Source of the DNA: Undibacterium sp. YM2
GTDB taxonomy: Bacteria; Pseudomonadota; Gammaproteobacteria; Burkholderiales; Burkholderiaceae_D
DNA: 64,000 bases
NCBI RefSeq assembly: GCF_009937975.1
Contig: NZ_AP018441.1
Span: 4,340,001-4,404,000 of the forward strand
Reading direction: 5' to 3'
The notes beneath the pieces are model-generated. The model ran no database searches. It was not told the DNA's origin and saw nothing but the letters and a program-made list of their open reading frames with translations. A program made the translations under genes and the position numbers. This document shows, piece by piece, positions 1 through 9,580 of this stretch (position 1 is the stretch's first letter; each line of letters starts with the position of its first letter).

Positions 1-1725
1 GGTTTCATGCCCAATGGCTTCGCGCGTTCCACGGCAGGCGAATACACCAGCAATATGTTCTGGATCGTCGGCATTGCCCTGATCGCGTCCTGGGTGGTAG
101 CCGTCGTATTTACCCCCTATCTGGGGGTAAAGATGCTGCCAGACATCAAGAAGGTCGAAGGTGGGCACGAAGCCATCTACAACACCCGCCACTACAACCG
201 ATTCCGGCAAGTGCTGGGACGCGTCATCGCCCGTAAATGGCTGGTGGCAGGAGCGGTCGTCGGGACCTTTGCGCTAGCCATCGCTGGCATGGGGCTGGTC
301 AATAAGCAGTTCTTCCCAACCTCGGACCGGCCAGAAGTGCTGGTTGAAGTGCAGATGCCGTATGGCACCTCCATAGTGCAAACCAGTGCTGCGGCGGCAA
401 AGGTTGAAGCCTGGCTTGCGAAGCAGAAAGAGGCCAGGATCGTGACATCCTACATCGGCCAGGGCGCTCCACGCTTCTTCCTGGCGATGGCACCTGAATT
501 GCCCGATCCGTCGTTTGCCAAGATCGTGGTGCTCACGGGTGACGACAAGGAACGCGAAGCCCTCAAGTTCAGATTGCGTCAGGCGGCGGCTGACGGGTTA
601 GCCCCCGAGGCGCGGGTGCGCGTTACCCAAATTGTGTTCGGCCCTCCTTCGCCATTCCCCGTGGCCTACCGCGTCATGGGGCCGGACCCGGACAAGCTAC
701 GCACGATCTCCGCGCAAGTCGAGAGCGTCATGCACGCCAGTCCAATGCTACGCACCGTCAACACGGATTGGGGCCCGCGTGTACCTGCCTTGCACTTCAC
801 GCTCGACCAGGACCGGCTCCAGGGTGTTGGTCTTACCTCTGCTTCAGTTGCCTTGCAGTTGCAGTTCCTGCTGAATGGGGCACCGCTTACTGAGGTGCGC
901 GAGGATATCCGTTCAGTGCAGGTCGTCGGCCGCGCAGCTGGCAATATCCGTCTCGACCCTGCGAAGATCGCAGGCTTTACGCTGGTCGGCTCGGCAGGGC
1001 AACGTATCCCGCTGTCTCAGGTAGGTGCCGTCAACGTGCGTATGGAAGACCCCATTCTGCGGCGTCGTGACCGTACACCGACCATCACGATTCGCGGCGA
1101 CATCGCCGAAGGTCTGCAACCGCCGGATGTTTCCAACGCCATCATGAAGCAGTTGCAGCCGATTATCGACGGGCTTCCATCGGGCTACCGGATTGAACAG
1201 GCTGGCTCGATAGAAGAATCCGGCAAGGCTTCTACGGCGATGCTACCACTGTTCCCGATCATGATTGCGCTCACGTTACTCATCATCATTTTGCAGGTCC
1301 GCTCGATCTCGGGGATGGTCATGGTATTCCTGACCAGTCCACTGGGGCTGATCGGCGTGGTGCCGACGCTGCTTCTGTTCCAGCAGCCATTTGGCATCAA
1401 TGCACTGGTTGGCCTGATTGCGCTGTCAGGCATCCTGATGCGCAACACACTGATATTGATCGGGCAGATTCGTGAAAACGAAGAGGCCGGACTGGACCCT
1501 TTCCGCGCAGTTGTCGAAGCCACCGTGCAGCGCGCCCGACCTGTGGTACTGACAGCATTGGCGGCCATTCTGGCCTTCATTCCACTGACCCATTCTGTGT
1601 TCTGGGGGACGCTTGCCTACACGCTGATTGGTGGCACATTCGCTGGAACAATTCTGACCCTGGTGTTCTTGCCGGCAATGTATTCCATCTGGTTCAAGAT
1701 CAGGCCAAGCCAATCAGAAAACTGA
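1..1725 (+). CDS. RND efflux transporter permease, C-terminal part (5' end outside window)
   Basis: The reading frame is open from the first base, so this is the last 574 residues of an inner-membrane RND (AcrB/HAE1-like) proton-driven efflux pump, which normally has about 1000-1050 residues. Visible parts are membrane helices near residues 20-40 and 80-98, a periplasmic pore/docking region (about 100-405), then a bundle of five hydrophobic helices (about 412-560) typical of the C-terminal half. The partner membrane-fusion protein would be expected upstream, outside the window. An SDR gene follows after 41 bp on the same strand and may be co-transcribed. Family assignment is secure; the substrate cannot be told from this half. 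Confidence 0.93.
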   Translation, partial: GFMPNGFARSTAGEYTSNMFWIVGIALIASWVVAVVFTPYLGVKMLPDIKKVEGGHEAIYNTRHYNRFRQVLGRVIARKWLVAGAVVGTFALAIAGMGLVNKQFFPTSDRPEVLVEVQMPYGTSIVQTSAAAAKVEAWLAKQKEARIVTSYIGQGAPRFFLAMAPELPDPSFAKIVVLTGDDKEREALKFRLRQAAADGLAPEARVRVTQIVFGPPSPFPVAYRVMGPDPDKLRTISAQVESVMHASPMLRTVNTDWGPRVPALHFTLDQDRLQGVGLTSASVALQLQFLLNGAPLTEVREDIRSVQVVGRAAGNIRLDPAKIAGFTLVGSAGQRIPLSQVGAVNVRMEDPILRRRDRTPTITIRGDIAEGLQPPDVSNAIMKQLQPIIDGLPSGYRIEQAGSIEESGKASTAMLPLFPIMIALTLLIIILQVRSISGMVMVFLTSPLGLIGVVPTLLLFQQPFGINALVGLIALSGILMRNTLILIGQIRENEEAGLDPFRAVVEATVQRARPVVLTALAAILAFIPLTHSVFWGTLAYTLIGGTFAGTILTLVFLPAMYSIWFKIRPSQSEN

Positions 1726-1766
1726 TTTTCTGCCCATCCTCATTCACTTATACAAAAGGAACAGCT

Positions 1767-2585
1767 ATGTCGAATTCTAAAGTTGTCGTTGTTACCGGCG
1801 TGTCGTCAGGTATTGGGCGCGCCTCTGCGGAGAAATTTGCCAGGCTTGGTTGCCGGGTATTTGGTACCGTGCGCAACCCGGCAAAAGCGCAAACAATACC
1901 AGGCGTTGCACTCATAGAGATGGATATCCGGGACGAAGCGTCGATTGAGCTCGGAATCCAGACCATCATAGATCAGGCCAAACGCATCGACGTGCTGGTC
2001 AACAGTGCTGGTGTGACTTTGCTTGGCGCGACGGAAGAAACCTCGATTGCCGAAGCGCAGACCTTGTTTGATACCAATCTCTTCGGCCTCTTGCGCACGA
2101 TCAAGGCTGTGCTGCCGCACATGCGCGAGCAACGCTCTGGCCGCATCGTCAACGTCAGCTCGGTACTCGGCTTTTTACCTGCGCCATACATGGCGCTCTA
2201 TTCTGCCTCCAAGCATGCCGTTGAAGGACTGTCCGAAACCCTGGATCACGAGGTACGTCAATTTGGCATTCGCGTGGCACTTGTCGAACCATCCTTTACA
2301 AAAACCAACCTGGATCTCAACGCGCCCCAGACCGCCTCAAGAATCCCAGATTACAGCAATGAACTTGGCATCGTTTCCCAGGCGATCCAAAACAACGTCC
2401 AAAAAGCACCTACGCCCGATGGAGTTGCTGCCACGATTGTCGACGCAGCGTTGGGCCTATGGAAGATGCGCCATACACCCAAAGGTGAAGCGTCTCTTCT
2501 GGCTAGGTTGCGCCGCTTCATGCCCGCTGGCCCCGTTGAGAAAGGTCTGCGGAAGACGTTTGGGCTCGACGGGAAATCTTGCTGA
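1767..2585 (+). CDS. SDR family NAD(P)-dependent oxidoreductase
   Basis: This 272-residue protein is a classical short-chain dehydrogenase/reductase. The N-terminal dinucleotide-binding motif TGVSSGIG is at residues 10-17, the conserved NVSS serine is near 133, and the catalytic YSASK motif is near 145. The specificity loop and C-terminus resemble retinol-dehydrogenase-like or ketoreductase SDRs, but the substrate cannot be read from sequence. The ATG is preceded by AAAGGAACAGCT, a good ribosome-binding site. It lies 41 bp after the RND pump gene and 118 bp before the FadL-like gene, all on the plus strand. Confidence 0.92.
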   Translation: MSNSKVVVVTGVSSGIGRASAEKFARLGCRVFGTVRNPAKAQTIPGVALIEMDIRDEASIELGIQTIIDQAKRIDVLVNSAGVTLLGATEETSIAEAQTLFDTNLFGLLRTIKAVLPHMREQRSGRIVNVSSVLGFLPAPYMALYSASKHAVEGLSETLDHEVRQFGIRVALVEPSFTKTNLDLNAPQTASRIPDYSNELGIVSQAIQNNVQKAPTPDGVAATIVDAALGLWKMRHTPKGEASLLARLRRFMPAGPVEKGLRKTFGLDGKSC

Positions 2586-2703
2586 GAAACTGTGTCAACG
2601 GCACTACAACCGTGATCGAGAGGAACGCGGCATTCTTGCCGCCGACTTCAAAAACTGTATTGTCTGAATTACCTAAACAATTAATAATTACTGAGACCAT
2701 ATC

Positions 2704-4115
2704 TTGAACCCAAAATTCCTTACCCTGACCATCGCTGCCGCCTTGGGCGCTGTATCCCTATCCTCGCATGCGTCCGGCTATCGTTTCGGCTCCCAGAGCG
2801 TGTCGGCGCAAAGTACTGCTGAAGCCAACAGTGCCGAAGCGGCTGACGCCTCCACTATCTTCACCAATCCGGCTGGCCTGACCTACCTGGATGGCACCCA
2901 GATCGCAGTAGGCGTGACCGCCGTCGTACCGAATTCGAGCTTCTCAGATACTGGCTCCAGGCGTTTCACCGGCACCAGTTCTGGCGGACTGACTGCCCAG
3001 GATAGCTATACGCCGGGCATGGTGGCGGCACCATCCTTGTATGTCAGCAAGAAGATCAACGACCAGTGGGCCGCTGGCTTTGGCCTGTTTGTACCTTATG
3101 GTACCAAGCTGGACTACGACAACAACTGGTCTGGCCGCTACGCGCTGACCAATGTGAAGCTGGAATCGGTCAACCTTAATCCGACTGTCGGCTTCAAGCT
3201 GAATGAACAGCATTCTTTCGGCTTCGGGCTCAACGCACAGTTCATGAAAGCCAATCTGGGCCAGGGGTGGACGTGCCAGGTTCGATCGCCGCCCTGACTG
3301 GCACGCCAGCGGCAACGGCATTGCTGCGTGCCATTGTTGCATCTGGCGGCAACCCGGCAGCCCTCGCAAGCGTCAAGGATGGTCACGGTTCTATGAATGG
3401 CGAAGACTGGGGATATGGCTGGAATCTGGGCTATCTGTTCCAGTTGGACCCGGACACGCGCCTGGGCCTGTCTTACCGTTCTGCAATCTCACACAAGCTC
3501 AAGGGCAGTGCTGTGTGGGACTTTAACGTCACCACTGATCCGCTAGTCAACAAGATCATTGCCGCCAATTCGGCCAAAAACAACTCCGCTGTGCTGCTGG
3601 ATATCCACGCTCCAGAGAGCTTCTCCATCAGCGGTTTCCGGCAGATCGATACCAAGTGGGCCGTGATGGGGGATGCCACCTGGACACGCACCTCGCGTTT
3701 GAAAAACCTGAATATCCAGTTTCCCGGAACCGTGCAGGGCGACGAAGTGATCCTCCAGAACTGGAAAAATACCTGGCGCTTCTCGGCAGGAGCGAGCTAC
3801 AAGCTTGATGAAAAGTTCACTCTGCGTGGTGGTTTAGCGTACGATCAGTCGCCAGTTGCAGGCACCACCCTGCGCCACCCGGCTCTGCCAGATGCGGACC
3901 GCTTGCAGTTGTCGCTTGGTACGAACTGGAAATTGAACGGCAACTCGTCCGTCGATTTGGCGTATTCCTATTTGCACTTTCAGGATGCAGACGGCAGCTA
4001 CAAGAATTCTTGTTCGCCTTTGATCGGTGGATGCACTGGCAATGGGGAACTTACCAAGGGTACCTGGCAAACCCGCCTGAATATGATCAGCGTGGCTTAC
4101 AACTACAAGTTCTGA
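2704..4115 (+). pseudogene. FadL/OmpP1 family outer-membrane transporter, interrupted by a -1 frameshift
   Basis: Two overlapping frames together make one FadL-type long-chain fatty acid/aromatic transporter of about 470 residues. The first (2704-3297) carries a signal peptide ending at SSHASG, the family N-terminal GYRFGSQSVSAQSTAEAN and the TNPAGLTYL motif. The second (from about 3267 to 4115) carries the rest of the beta-barrel and ends in the aromatic C-terminus YNYKF used for outer-membrane insertion. The switch is at a run of four G at 3264-3267: one more G would give a continuous LGQGVDVPGSIAAL. The apparent start is TTG at 2704 with no in-frame ATG nearby. A sequencing error is as likely as true inactivation. 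It acts in the outer membrane if functional. Confidence 0.88.
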
Positions 4116-4457
4116 GTCGACCGAAGGTGCCTGATTTCAGCCTGCTTGATGAGAACTTGCGTGGGCAGTCCCGGCGCGTAAGTTCTTGAAATCATTGCTG
4201 AGACTTATATGGTATTTTTCCATCTTGACCAATACCGCAACAGTAAAAGTACGCGATATTGAATTTGATAGATTGCCCGGCGACACTACCAGAACTTACG
4301 CAAAATTGTCAAAACAAGGTAAATCGACGAAAGCAGATCACCTCAAAAGGACTTACACAAAGTTGTCCCAGCAAGGCGGAGCGACGAAGACAGGCCTTTA
4401 GTACGACTAGGAGCTGCAACACAGTTGGGATGGCTTTGCGTAAGTCTTATTCAATAA
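4116..4457. other. Intergenic region with hairpin and repeats, no gene seen
   Basis: No convincing gene. It contains an imperfect hairpin (AGAACTTGCG at 4152-4161 against CGTAAGTTCT at 4177-4186) just after the FadL gene, and the ACTTACGCAAA repeat described separately. A 71-codon open frame at 4186-4401 runs through the repeats and is not believed. Confidence 0.6.
4293..4446. repeat. Palindromic repeat with GACTTACRCAAAG ends plus a partial upstream copy
   Basis: Bases 4350-4446 form a 97-bp element bounded by inverted ends: GACTTACACAAAG on the left and CTTTGCGTAAGTC on the right, 12 of 13 positions complementary. A diverged partial copy lies directly upstream, starting AACTTACGCAAAATTGTC at 4293 and continuing as AAGG..CGACGAA.GCAG like the left part of the main copy. 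No coding capacity. It looks like a non-autonomous MITE-type repeat; I see no second full copy in this window. Confidence 0.6.
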
Positions 4458-6317
4458 TCATCCCAGCCATTCGGTATAGACCACACCGTTTTGTATCTGC
4501 CCTATGACCTGCGCCTGGTTTTCTGCGCTCTCGCAAAAACTGGCGAGCGCGCCTGCGGGGGAAATCATGCCCTTGTTGAGCTGGTTGGACCAGTAATCAA
4601 AACCGGCCTGGTCAGGTGCGCGGTGCAGCACATTCTGGTAGAAATTATTGATTAAAGTGCTTATGCTGGGACTACTGCCATATAGTTGCTTAAATTCTGC
4701 TGACTGGAAAAAACCTGCAGCTACCGTTGTCAGGCTGGAACCCTTGTCCATATCCTTGATCCAGTATCCCAAGCCAGCCAGATCAGGTTTGCGGCCAAAT
4801 GCAGCTTGATAAATGCGGTAAGCCTGGCCTGCGACCCCGTTCACATCGAAGGCAACTGTCACATCTGCAAACTGTAGTCGTTCTACTTGCCCTGCTGTGT
4901 CGGTACCATCTTTTCCGATATTATCTTTCACGACAAAAGAGGTAGCGTTTCCAGAAATCGTATAGTTAGCCATTTTTCCAGTGTAGACCAGTGTATCAAG
5001 GCCATTACCCCCTGTAATAATGTCGTCTCCACCACCGGCAACGATGGTGTCATTACCCGAACCAGCAAGAAAAACATCATTTAAACTACTACCTGTCAGA
5101 TAGTCATTTCCTTCAGTGCCGTTGACGTTCTTGCCTACGGCAGACGGATTCGGTATTGTCCAAAAAGTAAAATCGCTTGATCCAGCATAGAAATTAGCAT
5201 TCAGATCCCAAATTGCCCCCTTGGGAATGCTAAGCGTATATTTTGCATCATAAGCGAGCGTGACCATGTAAGGAATGACGAGCTTGTTCTGATCCATTAT
5301 GCTCATATTACGATTGTTGATTGCGTCGAAACTGGCGACAACTTTTCCTGTTTCATCCTTTATCGTGATGATGCCGTAGCCTAAAACGATAGCTTCATTA
5401 AAGGTGACGACAAGTTCATCCCTGATGGGCATGGGCTTACCCAACTGCGTTGGAGAGAACGAGACAACAGTGGGTGGGACATCATCAATTGCGCCATATA
5501 CTTTGATTTTCGTGTTTACCCGAAATAGTGCTTGAAGAAGCAAAGAGTTATAGCTCGTTACGTTCCCGTCATAGTCCGTAATATCGACACGTACTACATT
5601 GTAGGTACCATTTTTACTGGTGCGGTCTATCGAAAAAGTTTGCGTCGAAGCGCCATCCTTCCACGAATCGTTTGCACCGGTTAAAGTCAGGGTATTACTG
5701 GTGCCACCATTGTTTTTTAAATCGTAGGTGATGGGGGCATCAAGGACAATAGCAAAGCTACGGATTCCTGATATGTCATCCTTGGCATAGGTAGTAATTT
5801 TTAGCTGCCCATCATTTTTTGACAAATCCAGCGTATCTGGAATCTCTATCGATTGCAGAGTCGGTCCCATGATGTCGGTTGTCTTACCAAACTTGTTGAG
5901 AAACAACATGTAGTCAGCTTCTGGATTACCTTGATTTGTTACCTTGACAAAGTAATCTGTATAGTTGGCCTGACCGGTATAGTGAAAATTGATGCTAGTT
6001 TCAAAAATCTCGGTATTAACGGCAGACGAAGCACCGGAGACAGGATTACCGTTACGGTCCGTGATTTCTATTTTTACTCCGCTATTGGACTTAGCCCAGG
6101 TGCGTCCCAAACTGTTAACGCTATCGGTAGACAAGTTCAGTATATAGTCAGCTGGGCCATCGAGCTCCAGGACATACCAGTCAACCAAGTCCGATGAAGA
6201 CAATTTACCAAATGACTTCTTGCTTAGTTTTACTTTAAAAGTTGTATTGGGTTCGCTGGAATCATAGCCATAAGTTCTTTCATCAGTATGCGATTCGTTC
6301 CCAATAATGTATGCCAT
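4458..6317 (-). CDS. Secreted/surface protein: PPC-like, Ig-like, RTX and DUF4214 domains
   Basis: A protein of about 619 residues. The start is taken as ATG at 6317 (MAYIIGNESHTDE) rather than the upstream TTG at 6332, because the neighbouring paralog begins MAYVYGDDGVYDE. In order: an N-terminal pre-peptidase-C-like beta domain (about 1-140, WYVLELDGPADYIL), an Ig-like region including a Big_5/SwmB-type module (about 275-385, PPTVVSFSP, VVTFNEAI), RTX calcium-binding nonapeptides (GSGNDTIVAGGGDDIITGG, about 410-430), and DUF4214 repeats (about 485-600, YQAAFGRKPD, FYQNVLHRAPDQ). No classical signal peptide; RTX proteins are usually type I-secreted, so export by that route is inferred. Its last 191 bp are 97% identical to the next gene. 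Confidence 0.85.
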   Translation of the reverse strand: MAYIIGNESHTDERTYGYDSSEPNTTFKVKLSKKSFGKLSSSDLVDWYVLELDGPADYILNLSTDSVNSLGRTWAKSNSGVKIEITDRNGNPVSGASSAVNTEIFETSINFHYTGQANYTDYFVKVTNQGNPEADYMLFLNKFGKTTDIMGPTLQSIEIPDTLDLSKNDGQLKITTYAKDDISGIRSFAIVLDAPITYDLKNNGGTSNTLTLTGANDSWKDGASTQTFSIDRTSKNGTYNVVRVDITDYDGNVTSYNSLLLQALFRVNTKIKVYGAIDDVPPTVVSFSPTQLGKPMPIRDELVVTFNEAIVLGYGIITIKDETGKVVASFDAINNRNMSIMDQNKLVIPYMVTLAYDAKYTLSIPKGAIWDLNANFYAGSSDFTFWTIPNPSAVGKNVNGTEGNDYLTGSSLNDVFLAGSGNDTIVAGGGDDIITGGNGLDTLVYTGKMANYTISGNATSFVVKDNIGKDGTDTAGQVERLQFADVTVAFDVNGVAGQAYRIYQAAFGRKPDLAGLGYWIKDMDKGSSLTTVAAGFFQSAEFKQLYGSSPSISTLINNFYQNVLHRAPDQAGFDYWSNQLNKGMISPAGALASFCESAENQAQVIGQIQNGVVYTEWLG

Positions 6318-6591
6318 GAAAGACGCTTTCAAATAGAGTAAAAATTTTGGTGATGGCCTGGATCAGATGGTAAATTCCATATCGGCACCAGTCTCAACCC
6401 TGATAGTGGATTGAAGTTTTCCTGATACCTGCGAACATAGGCAAAAAAGGACGAGAATTGTAACAATTATTTAATTGCACCAGTAATTTTTCTAGCGCCT
6501 CGTCTATCCTCGCAAGCAAGAGGGACAAATATCACACTAACAAGGCTTGCGTCCTTGACGGGTTGACCTCGCCAAAGCTTTGCGTTAGGGC

Positions 6592-6620
6592 AAAAAAAAA
6601 GGGCTGCATAGCAGCCGCCC
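6592..6620 (-). terminator. Rho-independent terminator of the 372-residue DUF4214 gene
   Basis: Read on the minus strand, GGCTGC-TAT-GCAGCC forms a 6-bp GC stem (extended by flanking G/C) followed at once by a run of nine T (6600 down to 6592). It lies about 70 bp past the stop codon at 6690. This is a canonical intrinsic terminator. Confidence 0.85.
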
Positions 6621-6645
6621 CATTTCATTGTTCACTACACACGGC

Positions 6646-6669
6646 CTCCGCTTGATCTATCAAGCGGAG
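6646..6669. repeat. Perfect 11-bp inverted repeat
   Basis: CTCCGCTTGAT at 6646-6656 is followed after 2 bases by its exact reverse complement ATCAAGCGGAG at 6659-6669. It sits about 20 bp beyond the stop codon of the DUF4214 gene and before the T-tailed terminator, so it is probably a second RNA hairpin protecting the 3' end. Confidence 0.7.
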
Positions 6670-6689
6670 ACTCCAGGCTAATCGATCAA

Positions 6690-7808
6690 CTAACCCAGCC
6701 ATTCGGTATACACCACACCATTCTGTATCTGCCCTATGACCTGCGCCTGGTTTTCTGCGCTCTCGCAAAAACTGGCGAGCGCGCCTGCGGGTGAAATCAT
6801 GCCCTTGTTGAGCTGGTTCGACCAGTAATCAAAACCGGCCTGGTCAGGTGCGCGGTGCAGCACATTCTGGTAAAAATTATTGATCAGTGTCGTTGTGCTG
6901 GGGAAGCTGCCATACAGTTTCTGGAACTCTGCAGACTGAAAAAATCCTGCGGCAACTTGCGTGAGGCTGACGCCGTGATCCATCCTGTCTATCCAGTAAC
7001 CAAGACCTGCCAGATCAGGCTTGCGGCCAAATGCGGCCTGGTAAAGGCGATACGCCTGCCCGGCTGCGCCGTTGATATCAAAGGCCAGTGCTGCATCAGT
7101 AAAGATCAGGCGTTCTACTTGTGCGACTGCATCCGTGCCATCCTTGCCTACCGTATCTTTGACGGTAAAGCTGGTGGTCGTGCCATTGATGGCATAATCA
7201 CCGAGCTTGCCCGCCAACACCAAAAAGTCGAGGCCGGCGCCGCCGTCTATCACATCATTGCCTGCACTGCTGATGATGGTGTCATTGCCAGCGCCTGCGG
7301 TGATATTGTCGTCACCATTTGTACCCTGCAGATAATCATTGCCGCTGGTGCCATAGATATTCTTGCCGGGTACAGAGAGGTTCAGGCCGAGTATATAGTC
7401 GGTAGCCGCATACGACAGGTTGCTGACGCGCACAAAAAAATCACCGTGTGAATATCCGCCTGTGTAATTGAAGACGATGCTGCCATCTGTCGTCAGGCTG
7501 GCATAGCTGGTGTCAAGACCGGCCAGCGGGTTGCCTGCGCTGTCGGTAATCTTGACTTCTATGCCGCTATAGGTTTCGCGCCATTCATTGGTCGCACTAT
7601 AGTTATTCACGATGTCGGTAGAGACCACCAGGGTATAGGTACCAGGGCCATCGAGGTTGAGCTGGTACCAGTCTGTGAGGTCAGTGGCGGACAATTTGCC
7701 AAACGACACCTTGCCCAGGTTAACCTGGAAATTGGCGCTCAGAGAACTGGAATCATAACCCTTGGTTCTCTCATCATAGACACCATCATCACCATAAACA
7801 TAGGCCAT
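6690..7808 (-). CDS. RTX/DUF4214 domain protein
   Basis: A 372-residue paralog of the gene ending at 4458, without the Ig-like middle. Order: PPC-like N-terminal domain (1-140, WYQLNLDGPGTYTL), RTX nonapeptides (about 155-195, GTSGNDYLQG, GAGNDTIISSAGNDVIDGG), then DUF4214 repeats (about 245-365, LYQAAFGRKPDLAGLGYW, FYQNVLHRAPDQ). The start ATG is preceded by AAGGAGTGAAAG, a strong ribosome-binding site. Calcium-dependent folding outside the cell is expected for RTX proteins; no secretion genes are nearby. DUF4214 is found in secreted S-layer-like and adhesin-like proteins, so a surface role is inferred. Confidence 0.87.
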   Translation of the reverse strand: MAYVYGDDGVYDERTKGYDSSSLSANFQVNLGKVSFGKLSATDLTDWYQLNLDGPGTYTLVVSTDIVNNYSATNEWRETYSGIEVKITDSAGNPLAGLDTSYASLTTDGSIVFNYTGGYSHGDFFVRVSNLSYAATDYILGLNLSVPGKNIYGTSGNDYLQGTNGDDNITAGAGNDTIISSAGNDVIDGGAGLDFLVLAGKLGDYAINGTTTSFTVKDTVGKDGTDAVAQVERLIFTDAALAFDINGAAGQAYRLYQAAFGRKPDLAGLGYWIDRMDHGVSLTQVAAGFFQSAEFQKLYGSFPSTTTLINNFYQNVLHRAPDQAGFDYWSNQLNKGMISPAGALASFCESAENQAQVIGQIQNGVVYTEWLG

Positions 7809-7954
7809 CTTTCACTCCTTACTCTTTCTGGACATACGCAACATACGCAAAAACGCGCTTGACTCTTGCAGCTTTAACGCAATAACGGCATCATCGGATG
7901 ACAGGAATGTCAAAAAAGTTTAAGCATGAATAAACCAGGCATGGAAACTTGCGC

Positions 7955-8596
7955 ATGAAGAACCCTACAGAAATCACCGTCGCCACTTTCAATAAACTGG
8001 CACAGCGCTACCAGGACAAGTATATGAACCTGGAAGATTATGACGATACCTATGCGCTGTTTTGCAAGAATTTGGTTTCCAGCAATGCGCGTGTATTGGA
8101 ACTGGCTTGCGGGCCAGGCAATGTGACACGTGCCCTGCTGGCACGCCTGCCTGATTTACAGATAATAGCAACTGACCTCGCACCGCAAATGGTGGAACTG
8201 GCGCGCAGCAATAATCCCAAAGCACAATTTGCCGTCATGGATTGCCGTGATGTAGGCGGGCAAGGGAAAAATTTTGATGCGCTGGTCTGCGCCTTTGGTC
8301 TGCCCTATTTATCGCGTGCTGAAGCAGCCATACTCATTGCTGATGCCGTTGCAGTGCTTAATCCCGGTGGCCTGCTTTACCTGAGCGCGATGGAAGCAGA
8401 TGAAACACGCTCAGGCTGGCAAACATCAAGTACCGGTGACCAGGTCTATATCCACTATCATGATGAAGCTCACTTGCGCACTGCGCTGGCAAGGTACGGC
8501 TTTGACATCATCGATATCAAACGCAAACCCGGGCCTGCACAAAGCAGCATGGCGAGCACGGATTTATTTATCCTGGCCCGCCTGCGTGCTGCTTAG
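7955..8596 (+). CDS. Class I SAM-dependent methyltransferase
   Basis: A 213-residue cytosolic protein with the Rossmann SAM-binding motif I VLELACGPGNVTRALL (about 46-61), motif II LQIIATDLAPQMVELA and a motif III region DALVCAFGLPYL. Size and motifs fit the Methyltransf_25/11 families. I chose ATG at 7955, about 10 bases after GGAAA, over the TTG at 7949. The substrate is not identifiable. It stands alone, converging on the hydrolase gene that ends at 8628. Confidence 0.88.
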   Translation: MKNPTEITVATFNKLAQRYQDKYMNLEDYDDTYALFCKNLVSSNARVLELACGPGNVTRALLARLPDLQIIATDLAPQMVELARSNNPKAQFAVMDCRDVGGQGKNFDALVCAFGLPYLSRAEAAILIADAVAVLNPGGLLYLSAMEADETRSGWQTSSTGDQVYIHYHDEAHLRTALARYGFDIIDIKRKPGPAQSSMASTDLFILARLRAA

Positions 8597-8627
8597 TGAC
8601 TGTGCTTTAGTAATTTAGTGATACAGC

Positions 8628-9515
8628 TTATTTCAAAAAGTTTTTGACCTCAGCCTGAAATTGCTCAGGCTGGTCCCACATGATGAAGTGGGCACTGGCA
8701 GGGATGCGCTTGAGCTGCACATCTTTGACGGTGGCATAAGCCATCTTGTAAAAACCATCCATCTGCTCTGGCGTCACCGGCGCACCATTTGGCACCACAT
8801 ACAAGACCGAGGTCGGCACGGCAATGTTTTTCAGCTCAGGTGTCAGGTCCGTCGTGATTAATTCATGATAGGCGCGGGAAGCAACGTCCTGGTCACTCTT
8901 GAGTGCGTCATCCAGCCCAGCAGGACGCATGGCGGTGTTATTGATCATGCTGTTGATGGTTGCCGTGGTTCTTTGCGCCCGCGCTTCTGGTGCGGCTGCA
9001 CGCATCTTGGCCAGCATATCGTCTGCCATCGGTTTAATACTTTGCGGTGTCGTGCCCGGCGGGCCAAACATCACACCGAGGAAAGGGAACATATCGACGA
9101 TCATCAGCTTGCTGATGGATTGCGGATGCCGCGCCGCCACCATCATGCCTATCGTGCCCCCCATGGAATGCCCGATCAACACCGGTTTATTGATATTTTG
9201 CTGCGCAATATAACGCGCAATTTCTTCTGCCACTGGTGCCGCCACCGCCCCTTCGGTATTGCCACCAACTGCCTGCCCAGCAAAGCCCGATACCTGCACC
9301 AGATGATACCGGTAGCCAGGCACTGCCTTGACCATCTCGGCCCACACTCTAGGCGAAGAACTCAGGCCAGGCACCAGGATCACATCCCTGCCCTCGCCTT
9401 CTACCCTGACACTGATACGGTCAGAACTGAAAGCTGCAGCCCAGGCAGCGACAGGGCTAAGGACTGCGCAACTAAATGCCAGAGCGGTCTTGAGCAGGTG
9501 ACGGCGAAGTATCAT
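8628..9515 (-). CDS. Alpha/beta hydrolase, exported
   Basis: A 295-residue alpha/beta-hydrolase-fold protein. A signal peptide (RRHLLKTALAFSCAVLSPVAAWA) suggests export to the periplasm. The nucleophile elbow GHSMGG is near residues 113-118, and a likely catalytic histidine lies near the C-terminus in SAHFIMWDQP. The oxyanion region VILVPGLSSSPRVW follows the signal. Start ATG at 9515 is preceded by AAGGAATTGTTT. The substrate is unknown; the family includes esterases, dehalogenase-like and lactonase-like enzymes. Confidence 0.88.
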   Translation of the reverse strand: MILRRHLLKTALAFSCAVLSPVAAWAAAFSSDRISVRVEGEGRDVILVPGLSSSPRVWAEMVKAVPGYRYHLVQVSGFAGQAVGGNTEGAVAAPVAEEIARYIAQQNINKPVLIGHSMGGTIGMMVAARHPQSISKLMIVDMFPFLGVMFGPPGTTPQSIKPMADDMLAKMRAAAPEARAQRTTATINSMINNTAMRPAGLDDALKSDQDVASRAYHELITTDLTPELKNIAVPTSVLYVVPNGAPVTPEQMDGFYKMAYATVKDVQLKRIPASAHFIMWDQPEQFQAEVKNFLK

Positions 9516-9580
9516 AAACAATTCCTTGGTTAATATTCTGCTAGCATACTACAGTCTGCATTCATTTTTTAAAACCACTC

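Larger units (their letters stand above)
6318..6689. other. Intergenic region between the two DUF4214 genes
   Basis: No gene. It holds the terminator of the upstream DUF4214 gene (6592-6620) and a perfect inverted repeat (6646-6669). The A/T-rich stretch 6320-6540 presumably contains the promoter of the gene ending at 4458. Confidence 0.6.

Noticed and set aside
4186..4401. 71-codon open frame between FadL and the DUF4214 gene
   Set aside because: Its repeated LSKQG phrases simply reflect the DNA repeat at 4293-4446.
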